Positions 7,452 through 17,229 are shown, counted from the first letter of the stretch. The stretch is DNA of 64,000 nucleotides from Limosilactobacillus caviae (GCF_014635905.1 NZ_BMDS01000004.1:62001-126000), one strand, 5' to 3'. Program-made: numbers and translations. The notes: a model not told the origin generated them from the sequence alone.

Positions 7452-8870
7452 ATGGGATTATCAAAGGTAAATTATAAGGGCTTTATATGGCCGCTAATTG
7501 TGGGAATCCTTATTTGGCTATGTACTCCAATGCGGCCAGAAGGGATTAGTGTCGTTGCTTGGCACTTATTAGCACTATTTATTGCAACAATTGTGGGATG
7601 TATTACACAACCACTTCCAATTGCTGGTGTAGCATTAATTGGTTTTACATTGACTGTTTTACTAGGAATTGCACCGATGAAAGAAGCAGTTGTAGCTTTT
7701 GGTAACAGTACCCCATGGACAATTGCAATGGCTTACTTAATTGCCCGTGGTTTTATTAAAACCGGATTAGGACACCGTGTTGCATTACTTTTCGTTCGCT
7801 ACTTTGGTAAGAAATCACTAGGACTTGGATATGCATTGATGGGAATTGACCTGGTTACTGCTCCAGCAACTCCATCTAACACAGCCCGTGCTAGTGGTAT
7901 CGTGTTACCAATTATTGATTCCTTATCAAGCACATTCCATTCTTCACCAAAAGATGGTACAGAACGAAAGATGGGTTCATACCTATTATTCACTGAATTC
8001 CACGTAAACATTATTACAAGTGCGATGTTCATGACCGCGATGGCACCAAATATTGTTGCTGTTGGTTTGGCAAAGGAACTTGGTGTTAATATTACTTGGA
8101 TTTCATGGTTCTTAGCTGCATTACTTCCAGGTGTTATTCTTTTAGCAATCGTTCCATGGATTATCTACAAGATGTATCCACCGGAAATCAAGGAAACTCC
8201 TGATGCTCGTGAATTAGCTGATACCCAATTAGCTGAAATGGGACCAATGAAACTTTCTGAAAAAATCATGTTAGCTATCTTTGTGATTGCGATTGTTCTT
8301 TGGATGATTTCAAGTTTTGTTGGCATGGATGCGATGACTGTTGCATTTATCGCTGTTGTATTAATGCTTTTAACAGGTGTTCTTACTACAAAAGATGTAT
8401 TGAATGAAACCGGTGCATGGAATGTTGTTATTTGGTTCTCAATTTTAATCTTCCTTGCTGGGGAGTTAAATAAGTTAGGAATTATTCCATGGTTCTCAAA
8501 GACAGTTAGTCACTCACTCAGTGGAATGAGCTGGTTTGTAATTTTACTTGCTCTTGTATTAATTTACTTCTACAGCCACTACCTCTTTGCTTCTGGTACA
8601 GCCCAAGTTACTGCAATGTTTAGCGGATTCCTTGGTGTTGCAATCTCAGCAGGAGTACCACCATTCTTAGCTGCAATGCTTCTTTCATTAACAGCTGCTG
8701 CATATAGTTCAACTACGCACTATGCAAATGGTCCTGCCTCAGCATTGTTTAGTACTGGCTATGTAAAACAAGCTGATTGGTGGCGGATGAACTTTATCCT
8801 TGGGCTTCTATACTTAGTAGTATTTGTTGGTGTAGGAACTGTTTGGATGAAAGTTATCGGTTTATGGTAA
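7452..8870 (+). CDS. DASS-family anion:sodium symporter/exchanger, probably citrate or dicarboxylate:succinate
   Basis: A 472-residue polytopic membrane protein with about 12 hydrophobic segments. It has the divalent anion transporter signatures: an 'SNTARA' substrate/sodium-site motif near residue 140 and a second related motif, 'SSTTHYANGPA', near residue 420. The family includes CitT (citrate:succinate) and TtdT (tartrate:succinate) antiporters. No CitP-type carrier is present in the window, so this is the best candidate to bring in citrate, malate or fumarate and release succinate. It follows malate dehydrogenase by 24 bases with GGGAG before the ATG and ends at a strong bidirectional terminator. 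The exact substrate cannot be read from sequence. Confidence 0.85.
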   Translation: MGLSKVNYKGFIWPLIVGILIWLCTPMRPEGISVVAWHLLALFIATIVGCITQPLPIAGVALIGFTLTVLLGIAPMKEAVVAFGNSTPWTIAMAYLIARGFIKTGLGHRVALLFVRYFGKKSLGLGYALMGIDLVTAPATPSNTARASGIVLPIIDSLSSTFHSSPKDGTERKMGSYLLFTEFHVNIITSAMFMTAMAPNIVAVGLAKELGVNITWISWFLAALLPGVILLAIVPWIIYKMYPPEIKETPDARELADTQLAEMGPMKLSEKIMLAIFVIAIVLWMISSFVGMDAMTVAFIAVVLMLLTGVLTTKDVLNETGAWNVVIWFSILIFLAGELNKLGIIPWFSKTVSHSLSGMSWFVILLALVLIYFYSHYLFASGTAQVTAMFSGFLGVAISAGVPPFLAAMLLSLTAAAYSSTTHYANGPASALFSTGYVKQADWWRMNFILGLLYLVVFVGVGTVWMKVIGLW

Positions 8871-8871
8871 T

Positions 8872-8904
8872 AAAAAAGATCTGGTATGATACCAGATCTT
8901 TTTT
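8872..8904. terminator. bidirectional intrinsic terminator between exchanger and citI
   Basis: A perfect stem: AGATCTGGTA and TACCAGATCT, flanked by A6 and T6. It serves the exchanger gene on the plus strand and citI on the minus strand. Confidence 0.92.
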
Positions 8905-8905
8905 A

Positions 8906-9847
8906 TTACAACTCTTTAGCAATCCGAAGAGCAATTGATTCTGTCAGGATCATGTCTGTAAAAAGGTTACCACGGAGAGCGCCAAGAGCTGCTTGATATT
9001 TTGATTTACGTTGGACAATCGCAATTCTCTTTGGAACATTGAGGATTTTATTTAAGGAAATAGATAATGTCTTATCGTAGGTCGGGTGGATTAAAAAATT
9101 TCCGTTAATGTCATATGGACGACCAAATGCCATTCCAGCGACTTGGTTTAAATTAACATTAGCAAATAGTTTAGCTTTATTATCATGCCAAGCAGGGATA
9201 CTATCAATTGACTGGAGGGTTCCTAAACCACAGACAATCATATCCATATTATTTGCGGTCTTAAATGCCTCAGTAAAAGCTGGCTCCTGGTAGAGCGCAT
9301 TTCGGGCATTATCATTAAGAATATATAACGGTCCAGGAATTGTATAGTAAGGTGAATCGTATTTAGCGGCCGCTTTTTGCACCATCCTCATTGAAGCAGC
9401 GGAAGATTTATATTTCATGTTTTCGCCCATAAATTGAGTAAATACCAAATCTTGGGTTGGCTGTCTGCTAAAGTGATCAAGAACGGTAAAAATTGTTTCT
9501 CCCCATGATAATCCGATCACCATGTGTTCATTTATTAATGATTGGATTTGTGTTGCTGCAAAATTGGCAATAATCTTATCACGGTCGAGCGGGTTATCGG
9601 GATCCTTAATAACATATATATTTTTTATATTAAAGCTATTTGATAATTGATGCTCAAGATGAGCGTTTCGATCATATTCAGTATGAATATTAATGTCAAC
9701 AATTCCACTAGAAAATGCTTCATCGAGGTATTTCATAATGAGGTAGCGGCTAAGGTTATATTTTTTTGAGATATCGCTGATTGCCATTTTACTTAGATAG
9801 TAATCCTGCGCGAGATTTCCCAGCAATTGTTGATGTTGTGAATCCAT
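8906..9847 (-). CDS. citI: SorC/DeoR-type regulator of citrate metabolism (CitI-like)
   Basis: A 313-residue transcriptional regulator. Residues ~5-50 form a helix-turn-helix ('MAISDISKKYNLSRYLIMKYL'-like region). The remaining ~260 residues have the SorC sugar-binding-domain pattern ('GLSWGETI', 'VCGLGTLQS', 'GMAFGRPYDING'). In Weissella and Leuconostoc the SorC-family CitI binds citrate and activates both its own gene and the divergent cit operon. The position here, divergent from citM across an AT-rich gap of 138 bases, is the same. An extended -10 (TGC then TATACT, minus strand) lies at 9883-9891. The citrate ligand is inferred from homology and context. Confidence 0.82.
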   Translation of the reverse strand: MDSQHQQLLGNLAQDYYLSKMAISDISKKYNLSRYLIMKYLDEAFSSGIVDINIHTEYDRNAHLEHQLSNSFNIKNIYVIKDPDNPLDRDKIIANFAATQIQSLINEHMVIGLSWGETIFTVLDHFSRQPTQDLVFTQFMGENMKYKSSAASMRMVQKAAAKYDSPYYTIPGPLYILNDNARNALYQEPAFTEAFKTANNMDMIVCGLGTLQSIDSIPAWHDNKAKLFANVNLNQVAGMAFGRPYDINGNFLIHPTYDKTLSISLNKILNVPKRIAIVQRKSKYQAALGALRGNLFTDMILTESIALRIAKEL

Positions 9848-9882
9848 TGTATTTCATGCCTTTCATGTTCAATGCTGTTCTA

Positions 9883-9985
9883 AGTATAGCATTATTTTTT
9901 AAAATTTTTAAAAATACAGCAAATATTTTAATTTTTTAAAAAAGATGGTAGAATGTTAGTAACGAGATGAGGAGGCATTTAGTAG
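9883..9985. promoter_or_regulatory. divergent citI/citM control region
   Basis: Nearly pure A/T between 9891 and 9940, with overlapping A/T dyads. On the plus strand an extended -10 (TGG TAGAAT, 9946-9954) with only a poor -35 (TTTTAA, 9926-9931) suggests activator dependence. On the minus strand TGC TATACT lies at 9883-9891. This matches the known architecture of CitI-controlled regions, whose operators are AT-rich. Confidence 0.55.
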
Positions 9986-11143
9986 ATGGAAGATGAAGAA
10001 ATACTCTCAATGCATGCTAAAAACCAAGGAGTACTTAATATTGCACCTCAATTTAAAGTGAAAAACCGTAAAGAATTGGGTGAAGCATATACGCCTGGTG
10101 TTGCAATTATTTCTAAGCTTATTGAGCGCTATCCTGAACTTAAAGATAAGTATACGCTTAGCGGCAAACTTATCGCTTTAGTAACCGATGGATCCGCTGT
10201 TTTAGGCCTAGGGAATATTGGTCCGGCAGGTGGGCTTCCTGTTGTTGAAGGTAAGGCTTTGTTATACAAAGATTTAGCTAACGTTAATGCGTTGCCTTTG
10301 ACTGTTGAGCAAGTTCCTGTTGATGAGTTTGTTACTACATTAAAAAACATGCAAGAGTCATTTGCTGGCTTCCATTTAGAAGATATTAAGGCACCTCGAT
10401 GTTTTGAAATTGAAGAGAAATTATCTAAAGCTGTTAATATTCCGGTTTACCATGATGATCAAGAAGGAACAGCAATTGTTGTTTTAGCGGCACTGATCAA
10501 TGCTGCTAAAGTGGTAAATAAGGATTTAAAAGAATTAAAAGTAGTGATTAACGGGGTTGGCGCTTCAGGGGTTGCAACTGCTCGCTTGCTTTTTGCAGCA
10601 GGTATTAAAAATATTGCTTTTGTTGATATAAATGGGCCTATTCATGCTGACAGCCAGAATTATAATCATTATCAAACTGATTTAGTAAAGCAAAGCAGCG
10701 ATCAAACACCATATAACAGCCTAGACGAAGCCGTAAAAGGCAGAGATGTATTTATCGGTCTTTCTGATGCTGATGTATTAAGCGAAGATCAGGTTAAGAC
10801 AATGGCAAACGATCCGATTATTTTTGCCCTGGCAAATCCGCGTCCAGAAATTGACCCGCAAGCGGCTGAAAGAGCTGAGGTAGCGGTGATGGCAACCGGC
10901 TCAAGCCAGTATCCAAATCAGGTAAATAATATTCTGGTATTTCCCGGGTTATACAAGGGATTATTAACTACCAGCTTAAATAAAGTTGATTTTGGTCTTG
11001 AAATGGCGATTGCGTCTGGTTTAGCAAGTATGATTTCTAACCCTACAGCTAAAAAGATTGTTCCCGGGGTATTTGACGATGGTGTTGTTAATACAGTAGC
11101 TCAGGCAGTTCGTCACTATGCAAGCAAGGAAAATAACAACTAG
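9986..11143 (+). CDS. citM: malic enzyme-type oxaloacetate decarboxylase
   Basis: A 385-residue member of the short bacterial malic enzyme family. 'EAYTPGVA', 'VTDGSAVLGLGNIGP' with the metal and substrate residues, 'FHLEDIKAP', 'VYHDDQEGTA' and the dinucleotide motif 'GVGASGVA' appear in the usual order. In lactic acid bacteria the homologue directly upstream of citCDEF is CitM, a soluble oxaloacetate decarboxylase giving pyruvate and CO2. The same fold also acts as a malic enzyme, so the reaction is inferred from position. GAGGAGG precedes the ATG with an eight-base gap. It is first in the cit operon, 11 bases before citC. Confidence 0.87.
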   Translation: MEDEEILSMHAKNQGVLNIAPQFKVKNRKELGEAYTPGVAIISKLIERYPELKDKYTLSGKLIALVTDGSAVLGLGNIGPAGGLPVVEGKALLYKDLANVNALPLTVEQVPVDEFVTTLKNMQESFAGFHLEDIKAPRCFEIEEKLSKAVNIPVYHDDQEGTAIVVLAALINAAKVVNKDLKELKVVINGVGASGVATARLLFAAGIKNIAFVDINGPIHADSQNYNHYQTDLVKQSSDQTPYNSLDEAVKGRDVFIGLSDADVLSEDQVKTMANDPIIFALANPRPEIDPQAAERAEVAVMATGSSQYPNQVNNILVFPGLYKGLLTTSLNKVDFGLEMAIASGLASMISNPTAKKIVPGVFDDGVVNTVAQAVRHYASKENNN

Positions 11144-11154
11144 GAGAATTTTCA

Positions 11155-12198
11155 ATGCAGGTTCGTGAAATCAACATTCATTTGAAACGTAACTTTACGA
11201 AGTGGAAAAAATTTTTACAGTTTAATGAAATTCAGGTTTTTTCAGAAAAGGAAACCGCTTCTATTGATAAAACTTTTGTATGGGAAGACAATGGCGAAAT
11301 CTTGGCAACGGGGTCAATTGCTGATAATGTGTTGAAATATATTGCAATCTGCTCAAAAGTACAGGGGCATGGCGAAACTTTTAATAGTTTGGTTAGTAAA
11401 TTAGAAAATGAAGCGGCAATGATGGGACGTTTTCATTTGTTTGTATTTACAAAACCGCAATATAGTCAAAGCTTTCAGTATGTTGGATTTCATGAACTGG
11501 CAAAAGTAGATCAGGGAGTTATTTTAGAAAGCGGCACACCTGATGTGCACGATTATATTTCTTCTTTACCGCATTTTGATGATCAAAGTAATAGTAGAAT
11601 AGCGGGAATTGTGATGAATGCTAATCCGTTCACAAAGGGTCATCGGTATTTAATTGAAAAAGCCAGTAAAGAAAATGATCATGTATATGTTTTTGTAGTC
11701 AGTGAGGATGTATCAATCTTTTCATTTGCTGAGCGCTATGAATTAGTAAAGGCTGGAACAAGAGACTTACCGAATGTGACAATTGTACCTGGAAAAGAAT
11801 ATATGGTAAGTTATGCTACATTTCCAGCGTATTTCTTAAAAGATGACCAAAATGTTGGAAGATTTCAGGCTTCCCTTGATGGAACTCTTTTTAAAGAACA
11901 GATTGCGAAGCCGCTTAATATAACAAGACGTTATCTTGGGAAAGAGCCGTATTCTAAGACGACAGATGTATATAATGAAGAATTGAGCCGGGTTCTACCA
12001 CCTGATGTTGAAGTGAAAATTATTGATCGAAAACAAGCCGAAGATCAAGATATTATTTCAGCAACGAAGGTACGAGCAGCGATTGCTAATGATAATATTG
12101 CGTTAGTTAAGAAGTATGTTCCAGATACAACGCTCGAATTTATTAAAAACAACTGGTCTGAGCTTCAAACTCGGATAAAGGAAGGAAGTATTAAATAA
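11155..12198 (+). CDS. citC: citrate lyase ligase
   Basis: A 347-residue [citrate (pro-3S)-lyase] ligase, which acetylates the prosthetic group of the acyl carrier subunit with acetate and ATP and so activates the lyase. The first ~130 residues resemble a GNAT-like domain. The second part is a nucleotidyltransferase with 'IVMNANPFTKGHRYLIEKA' (the HIGH-like ATP motif, here TKGH) and 'ISATKVRAAI' near the C-terminus. Its stop codon shares one base with the citD start (TAATG), indicating translational coupling. Confidence 0.95.
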   Translation: MQVREINIHLKRNFTKWKKFLQFNEIQVFSEKETASIDKTFVWEDNGEILATGSIADNVLKYIAICSKVQGHGETFNSLVSKLENEAAMMGRFHLFVFTKPQYSQSFQYVGFHELAKVDQGVILESGTPDVHDYISSLPHFDDQSNSRIAGIVMNANPFTKGHRYLIEKASKENDHVYVFVVSEDVSIFSFAERYELVKAGTRDLPNVTIVPGKEYMVSYATFPAYFLKDDQNVGRFQASLDGTLFKEQIAKPLNITRRYLGKEPYSKTTDVYNEELSRVLPPDVEVKIIDRKQAEDQDIISATKVRAAIANDNIALVKKYVPDTTLEFIKNNWSELQTRIKEGSIK

Positions 12199-12491
12199 TG
12201 GATATTAAGAAGACTGCACTAGCAGGAACTTTGGAATCTTCCGATATTCAAATTACCTTGAGCCAAGGTAGTAACGGTATCAACATTGACTTAGATTCCT
12301 CAGTAGAAAAACTTTACGGTGATCAAATTCGTAAGGTAATCACTGATACTTTGTCTGCTTATGGAATTGATAATGCTAATGTGAAAGCTGTAGATAAGGG
12401 CGCTTTAGATTGCGTAATAAAAGCACGGACGATGGCTGCTGCCCAACGTGCGCTTGATACAGTTGATCAACCAGACTGGGAGGTATTTTAA
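12198..12491 (+). CDS. citD: citrate lyase acyl carrier protein, gamma subunit
   Basis: A 97-residue acyl carrier subunit that bears the phosphoribosyl-dephospho-CoA arm. The prosthetic-group attachment region is the conserved serine in 'TALAGTLESSDIQITL' near residue 14. The C-terminus is 'AQRALDTVDQPDWEVF', as in characterised CitD proteins. It overlaps citC by one base and is two bases from citE. Confidence 0.95.
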   Translation: MDIKKTALAGTLESSDIQITLSQGSNGINIDLDSSVEKLYGDQIRKVITDTLSAYGIDNANVKAVDKGALDCVIKARTMAAAQRALDTVDQPDWEVF

Positions 12492-12493
12492 TA

Positions 12494-13399
12494 ATGGAAG
12501 AACGTTTACGTCGAACAATGATGTTTGTTCCAGGTAACAATGCCGGAATGGTAAAGGATGCTGGTATCTATGGTGCTGATTCCATTATGTTTGACTTGGA
12601 AGACTCGGTTTCAATGGCAGAAAAAGACGCTGCTCGGATGTTAGTCTACCAAGCTCTTCAAACACAGGATTATGGCGACTCAGAATTAGTTGTGCGGGTT
12701 AATGGAATTGATACACCGTTTTTTAAGAATGATGTTTTTGCAATGGTGAAAGCTGGAATCCAAGTTGTGCGGTTGCCAAAAGTTGAATCTGCACAAATGA
12801 TGCTAGATCTTGTAAAGGTAGTTGAAGAAGCTGAGAATAAATTTGGGATTAAGCCAGGAACTACTCACGTAATGGCAGCTATTGAAAGTGCTAAAGGGGT
12901 GCTAAATGCTCCAGAAATTGCTGCAAGTACAGACCGGATGATTGGGTTAGCTCTTTCTGCTGAAGATTACACTACTGATATGAAGACACACCGTTACCCA
13001 GATGGTGCGGAGCTTGAATTTGCACGAAACATGATTCTTCATGCTGCTCGTGCTGCTGGAATCGCCGCCTTTGATACGGTCTTCACGAATATGAATGATG
13101 TTGAAGGATTCAAACGAGAAACTGAGCATATTCATGAATTAGGATTTGATGGCAAGTCCTTAGTTAACCCTCGTCAAATTGATTGGGTAAACAAAATCTA
13201 TGAGCCAACAAAGAAAGAAATTGAAAATGCGTTGGACGTTGAAGCGGCAATTGAAGAAGCCCATCAAAAGGGTTCAGGTGTTATCTCAATGAATGGACAA
13301 ATGGTTGATCGTCCAGTCGTATTGCGGGCACAAAGAGTCATTCGTTTAGCTAAAGCTTCTAACTTAATCAATGAGGAGGGCGAATACATTGAAAAATAA
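12494..13399 (+). CDS. citE: citrate lyase beta subunit (citryl-ACP lyase)
   Basis: A 301-residue HpcH/HpaI-type aldolase that cleaves citryl-ACP into oxaloacetate and acetyl-ACP. '[15 protein letters not shown]' at the N-terminus, 'IMFDLEDSV' and '[12 protein letters not shown]' contain the conserved Arg, Asp and Glu that bind magnesium and substrate. '[14 protein letters not shown]' is the C-terminal family motif. The gene overlaps the inferred citF start by 11 bases. Confidence 0.95.
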   Translation: MEERLRRTMMFVPGNNAGMVKDAGIYGADSIMFDLEDSVSMAEKDAARMLVYQALQTQDYGDSELVVRVNGIDTPFFKNDVFAMVKAGIQVVRLPKVESAQMMLDLVKVVEEAENKFGIKPGTTHVMAAIESAKGVLNAPEIAASTDRMIGLALSAEDYTTDMKTHRYPDGAELEFARNMILHAARAAGIAAFDTVFTNMNDVEGFKRETEHIHELGFDGKSLVNPRQIDWVNKIYEPTKKEIENALDVEAAIEEAHQKGSGVISMNGQMVDRPVVLRAQRVIRLAKASNLINEEGEYIEK

Positions 13400-14927
13400 A
13401 GTAGGTCGTGAAATTTCAGACGAAATCTTAAACGCAACAAACTACAAGCCATTTGAAACCACCGAAATTGGTCACCCGGTTGTCCACTATACCGGTCATG
13501 ATGTTCGTGTAACTAAGGGTGATGATAAGTTAGTTGCTTCATTAGATGATGTAATTAAAAACAACTTGAAAGATGGAATGACAATTTCATTCCACCACCA
13601 CTTCCGAAATGGTGACTTTGTTTTCAATATGGTAATGGATAAGATCATTAAAATGGGTTATAAAGATTTAACTTTAGCCCCATCATCTTTAACTGGCGTA
13701 ATGAACGATAAGGTAATTGAAGCAATTAAAGCTGGTACGATTACTAATATCACTAGTTCTGGTATGCGGGGAAGCCTTGGGGAAGCAGTTTCTCATGGAC
13801 TATTAAAGAACCCTGTTATCTTCCGTTCTCATGGTAACCGTGCGCGGTCAATTGAAAATGGCAATATTAAGATTGATGTTGCATTTATTGGTGTTCCTAA
13901 CGCTGACCGAATGGGGAACGCAAACGGGATGAACGGTGAATCCGCTTTAGGTTCCTTAGGATATGCACTTGTTGATGCTAAGTATGCTGATAAAGTAGTT
14001 TTGATTACGGATACAATTGCTGATTACCCTAACACTCCTGCCTCAATTCAACAAACACAAGTTGATTATGTTGTAAAAGTTGACAAAGTTGGTGACCCAG
14101 ACCGAATTGGTAGTGGCGCTACCCGTTTTACTAAGGATCCTAAAGAATTAAAGATTGCTAAGATGGTTAATGATGTAATTGTTAACTCTCCTTACTTTAA
14201 AGAAGGATTCTCTTTCCAAACTGGTACTGGTGGAGCTGCTTTGGCTGTTACCCGGTTCCTTCGTCAAGCAATGATTGATAACCATATCACGGCTTCCTTT
14301 ACATGTGGAGGAACTACTTCACCAATTGTTAAACTCCTAGAAGAAGGATTAGTTAAGAAAGTAATGGATGTTCAAGATTTTGACAAAGGTGCCGCTTCAA
14401 GCATGAAGAGCAATCCGGGTCAAATTGAAATTGATGGTTCTTGGTATGCTGATCCAGACAACAAGGGTGCAATGGTTGATCAATTAGATGTTGCAATTCT
14501 TTCCGCCTTGGAAATTGACACTGACTTTAATGTTAATGTGTTGACGGGATCTAATGGCGAAATTCGTGGTGCTGTTGGTGGCCACCAGGATGCTGGTACT
14601 GCCAAGATGACCATTATTTCAGCCCCATTAACTCGTGGCCGAATTGCAACGATTGTTCCTGCTGTTAATTCAGTAACAACACCTGGTTCATCAATTGATG
14701 TTGTCGTTACTGAAGTGGGGGTTGCAGTAAACCCTGCTCGTAAAGACTTAATTGAGGCATTTAAGAAAGTTCCAAGTATTCCTGTTGTTCCAATTGAAGA
14801 ATTACAACAACGTGCAGAAAAGATTGTTGGTAAGCCGGAAAAGATCGAATATACCGATCGAACAGTTGCCCTTGTTGAATACCGTGATGGTACTTTAATT
14901 GATGAAATCAAGCAAATCAAGGACTAA
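13389..14927 (+). CDS. citF: citrate lyase alpha subunit (citrate:acetyl-ACP transferase)
   Basis: A 512-residue CoA-transferase-like subunit that exchanges acetate for citrate on the acyl carrier. It begins '[13 protein letters not shown]' and contains '[14 protein letters not shown]', '[17 protein letters not shown]' and '[12 protein letters not shown]', typical of CitF. I place the start at TTG 13389: AGGAGGG lies eight bases before it, whereas the upstream in-frame ATG at 13371 precedes that ribosome binding site and has none of its own. A terminator follows 17 bases after the stop, ending the citMCDEF transcript. Confidence 0.93.
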   Translation: MKNKVGREISDEILNATNYKPFETTEIGHPVVHYTGHDVRVTKGDDKLVASLDDVIKNNLKDGMTISFHHHFRNGDFVFNMVMDKIIKMGYKDLTLAPSSLTGVMNDKVIEAIKAGTITNITSSGMRGSLGEAVSHGLLKNPVIFRSHGNRARSIENGNIKIDVAFIGVPNADRMGNANGMNGESALGSLGYALVDAKYADKVVLITDTIADYPNTPASIQQTQVDYVVKVDKVGDPDRIGSGATRFTKDPKELKIAKMVNDVIVNSPYFKEGFSFQTGTGGAALAVTRFLRQAMIDNHITASFTCGGTTSPIVKLLEEGLVKKVMDVQDFDKGAASSMKSNPGQIEIDGSWYADPDNKGAMVDQLDVAILSALEIDTDFNVNVLTGSNGEIRGAVGGHQDAGTAKMTIISAPLTRGRIATIVPAVNSVTTPGSSIDVVVTEVGVAVNPARKDLIEAFKKVPSIPVVPIEELQQRAEKIVGKPEKIEYTDRTVALVEYRDGTLIDEIKQIKD

Positions 14928-14943
14928 TTATGAATAAAAATTG

Positions 14944-14973
14944 CGGTGCTGGAGTTTTCTAGTACCGTTTTTT
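14944..14973 (+). terminator. intrinsic terminator after citF
   Basis: CGGTGCTGG and CTAGTACCG pair imperfectly around AGTTTT, followed by TTTTTT. It separates the structural lyase genes from citXG. Confidence 0.75.
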
Positions 14974-14984
14974 ATACTTATTAT

Positions 14985-14993
14985 TGCTATAAT
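14985..14993 (+). promoter_or_regulatory. extended -10 promoter for citXG
   Basis: TGC followed directly by TATAAT (14988-14993) forms an extended -10 that needs little -35. A GAGGAG ribosome binding site follows and translation starts at 15025, giving a leader of roughly 25 bases. Confidence 0.55.
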
Positions 14994-15024
14994 TAATGAT
15001 GAATTTTTAATTTGAGGAGTTAGT

Positions 15025-16452
15025 ATGCAAACTATTTTTGATCATGGTAAATATCAAGATATTCTTGCTGTTTTAAAAAATAAAGATGAACGTGTGGAGA
15101 CCCAAAATAAATTATTGAAAGAGAATCCATCAATGACTGTTGTAGCAGCTAAGTTAAATATTCCAGGTCCGATAAAAAACAATAAAAAAATACAAGAATT
15201 TTTTGTAACGGGACTGGATACCTTTGAAAGCATACTATTAACTACTGGTTTTAATTTTGTTGTTAAGGATGAGTGGTTAGAAAAAATGACAGGGCCTGAA
15301 CGGTTTTATCTTATTGAAGAAGATGCCGCTAAGGTTAAAAGTACTACTAGCCAATTTGAAGAAATGAAACCAAGCTTTCGTCTATTTGATTTAGATGTAC
15401 TGACTAATAGTAATGGTAAAATTCAAACACTTTCGAGGGCAGATGCCAGCCAGCCACCACGAAAATGTCTGATATGCGGGCGTCCTGCTAAGGAGTGCGG
15501 GCGTTCTCGGCGTCACACGGTTGAAGAATTGCAGAAAAAGGTCAGTCTGTTAGTTTGTGCGGAATTATCGTATAACCAAAAAGAAAGAATGGCTAATTGG
15601 CTAACACGACTTGCTCAACAAGCTCTTTTATACGAAGCCTCTGCTTGGCCTAAACCGGGATTAGTTGATCCGGTTGAACATGGAGCCCATTTAGACATGG
15701 ACATCTTTACCTTCATTAATAGTTCGGCTAGTTTGCAGAAATATCTCCATCAAGCAGCATTGTTGGGGACAATGAGTTGTTCGACTAACTTATCCTTGAT
15801 ATTCGAAGAATTACGAGAATACGGTAAAAAAGCTGAAAAAGCAATGTTTACTGCTACAAATAATATTAATACCCATAAGGGAGCAGTCTTTTCTTTAGGA
15901 GTATTTGTTGCAGCAACGGGGTATAGTTTACAACGCGTTAAAAGATTTGATGCAGAGGATATCCAGGCGGTAATTAAGCAAATGATGGTAAACTTAATTG
16001 ATGATGATTTAAAGCATCTTCAAGCAAAAAAACATTTGACGGCCGGCGAAAAACAATATTTAGAATATGGACTATCTGGGATCCGCGGTGAGGCACATGC
16101 AGGCTATCCGACCGTATTTATGAATGGGCTGCCAGCTTTATTAGCGTCAACGGGTAGTTGGAATAGCCGTATTTTAACAACTTTTCTAGAATTAGCTATG
16201 CATATTGAAGATTCTACTTTAATTAAGCGTGCCGGGACCCCATCAATTCAAGAGTGGAAAAATCAAGAAATCAGCGAGTGTTTAGCAATGGGCGGTATTT
16301 CGACTAATGCGGGGCGCCAAAAGTTAATTGAAATTGAAAAGGAATTTAGTCAACGCAATTTAAGCCTTGGTGGAACAGCTGATTTGTTAATCGTGACTAT
16401 CTTTTTAGGTTTAGTAAAGGAAGGTCTGCCTAATGAATTTCAAGACAAGTGA
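15025..16452 (+). CDS. citXG: CitXG fusion: apo-citrate lyase phosphoribosyl-dephospho-CoA transferase and triphosphoribosyl-dephospho-CoA synthase
   Basis: A 475-residue fusion of the two enzymes that make and attach the citrate lyase prosthetic group. Residues ~10-175 are CitX, with the family motif 'CGRPAKECGRSRRHTVEEL' at about 148-167. Residues ~185-470 are CitG, with 'EASAWPKPGLVDPVEHGAH', 'SGIRGEAHAGYP' and a metal/ATP-binding 'HIEDSTL' region. Separate citX and citG genes are found in some relatives and fusions in others. It has its own extended -10 promoter after a terminator. Its 3' end overlaps the downstream hydrolase by 20 bases. Confidence 0.93.
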   Translation: MQTIFDHGKYQDILAVLKNKDERVETQNKLLKENPSMTVVAAKLNIPGPIKNNKKIQEFFVTGLDTFESILLTTGFNFVVKDEWLEKMTGPERFYLIEEDAAKVKSTTSQFEEMKPSFRLFDLDVLTNSNGKIQTLSRADASQPPRKCLICGRPAKECGRSRRHTVEELQKKVSLLVCAELSYNQKERMANWLTRLAQQALLYEASAWPKPGLVDPVEHGAHLDMDIFTFINSSASLQKYLHQAALLGTMSCSTNLSLIFEELREYGKKAEKAMFTATNNINTHKGAVFSLGVFVAATGYSLQRVKRFDAEDIQAVIKQMMVNLIDDDLKHLQAKKHLTAGEKQYLEYGLSGIRGEAHAGYPTVFMNGLPALLASTGSWNSRILTTFLELAMHIEDSTLIKRAGTPSIQEWKNQEISECLAMGGISTNAGRQKLIEIEKEFSQRNLSLGGTADLLIVTIFLGLVKEGLPNEFQDK

Positions 16453-17221
16453 TGGAGTGCGGATCAACTATTATGTTTATGGTACTGGAAAACCGGTAGT
16501 GTTAATTCATGGCTTTGGCGGTTATCAACAGATATGGTGCTTGCAGATTGAAAACTTAATCAGGCAAGGCTATCAAGTAATTACATATGACCAGCGAAAC
16601 CATGGCGCATCAGGCAGAGATCAAAACTTAACAACTATTAAGCCGCTGATCAAAGACTTATATGAATTGATGATGTTTTTACAAATCGAAAATCCGTTTT
16701 TGATTGGTCATTCAATGGGCGCGGCAGTAATCTACGGCTTTTTAACTTTTTATCCTGATTTTCCTTTAAGGGGTGTAATTTCAATTGATCAATCGCCTAA
16801 AATGCTCAACACGGCTCAATGGCAATATGGGTATATGGATGTTACAAGGGCATCATATAAATTAAAGCTAAGGGAGCATGGCAATGTTCGTGAAACATTA
16901 AATGGCGTACCAGCGCAAGTAATGTCAAAACTCGCACCGGAAAAAGAAATGTTTCCATTTGTTCGTACTGAAAATTTACCGTTGCTTTATGACCATGCTA
17001 AGCGGGATTGGCGATCAACATTAATAAATACCCATGTAGCGACGTTATTGGTGACTGCCAATCAAAGCCCGTATTTTAATGGATCATTTGCCGATGTAAT
17101 GAGGGATGCTAATCCGGAATTTATAACGCATCAAGCCGTTGATCAAAGCGGTCATGTAGTTATGGCTGAACAGGCGAAAAAGTTTAATGAAATAATGGAT
17201 AAGTACTTACAAGGACATTAA
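16433..17221 (+). CDS. alpha/beta hydrolase, co-transcribed with citXG
   Basis: A 262-residue cytoplasmic alpha/beta hydrolase. The oxyanion region 'VVLIHGFGGYQQIW', the strand 'YDQRNHGAS', the nucleophile elbow 'IGHSMGAA' (Ser) and a late 'SGHVV' catalytic His are present. It resembles esterase, haloperoxidase or menaquinone-pathway-type hydrolases, and I cannot assign a substrate. AAGGAAGG lies inside the 3' end of citXG and the reading frames overlap by 20 bases, so the two are translationally coupled. That ties it to citrate metabolism by position only. Confidence 0.8.
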   Translation: MNFKTSDGVRINYYVYGTGKPVVLIHGFGGYQQIWCLQIENLIRQGYQVITYDQRNHGASGRDQNLTTIKPLIKDLYELMMFLQIENPFLIGHSMGAAVIYGFLTFYPDFPLRGVISIDQSPKMLNTAQWQYGYMDVTRASYKLKLREHGNVRETLNGVPAQVMSKLAPEKEMFPFVRTENLPLLYDHAKRDWRSTLINTHVATLLVTANQSPYFNGSFADVMRDANPEFITHQAVDQSGHVVMAEQAKKFNEIMDKYLQGH

Positions 17222-17229
17222 TTTATTTA

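Noticed and set aside
14480-14920. 146-codon minus-strand frame inside citF
   Set aside because: A shadow of the citF coding sequence, with no start signals and no family resemblance.
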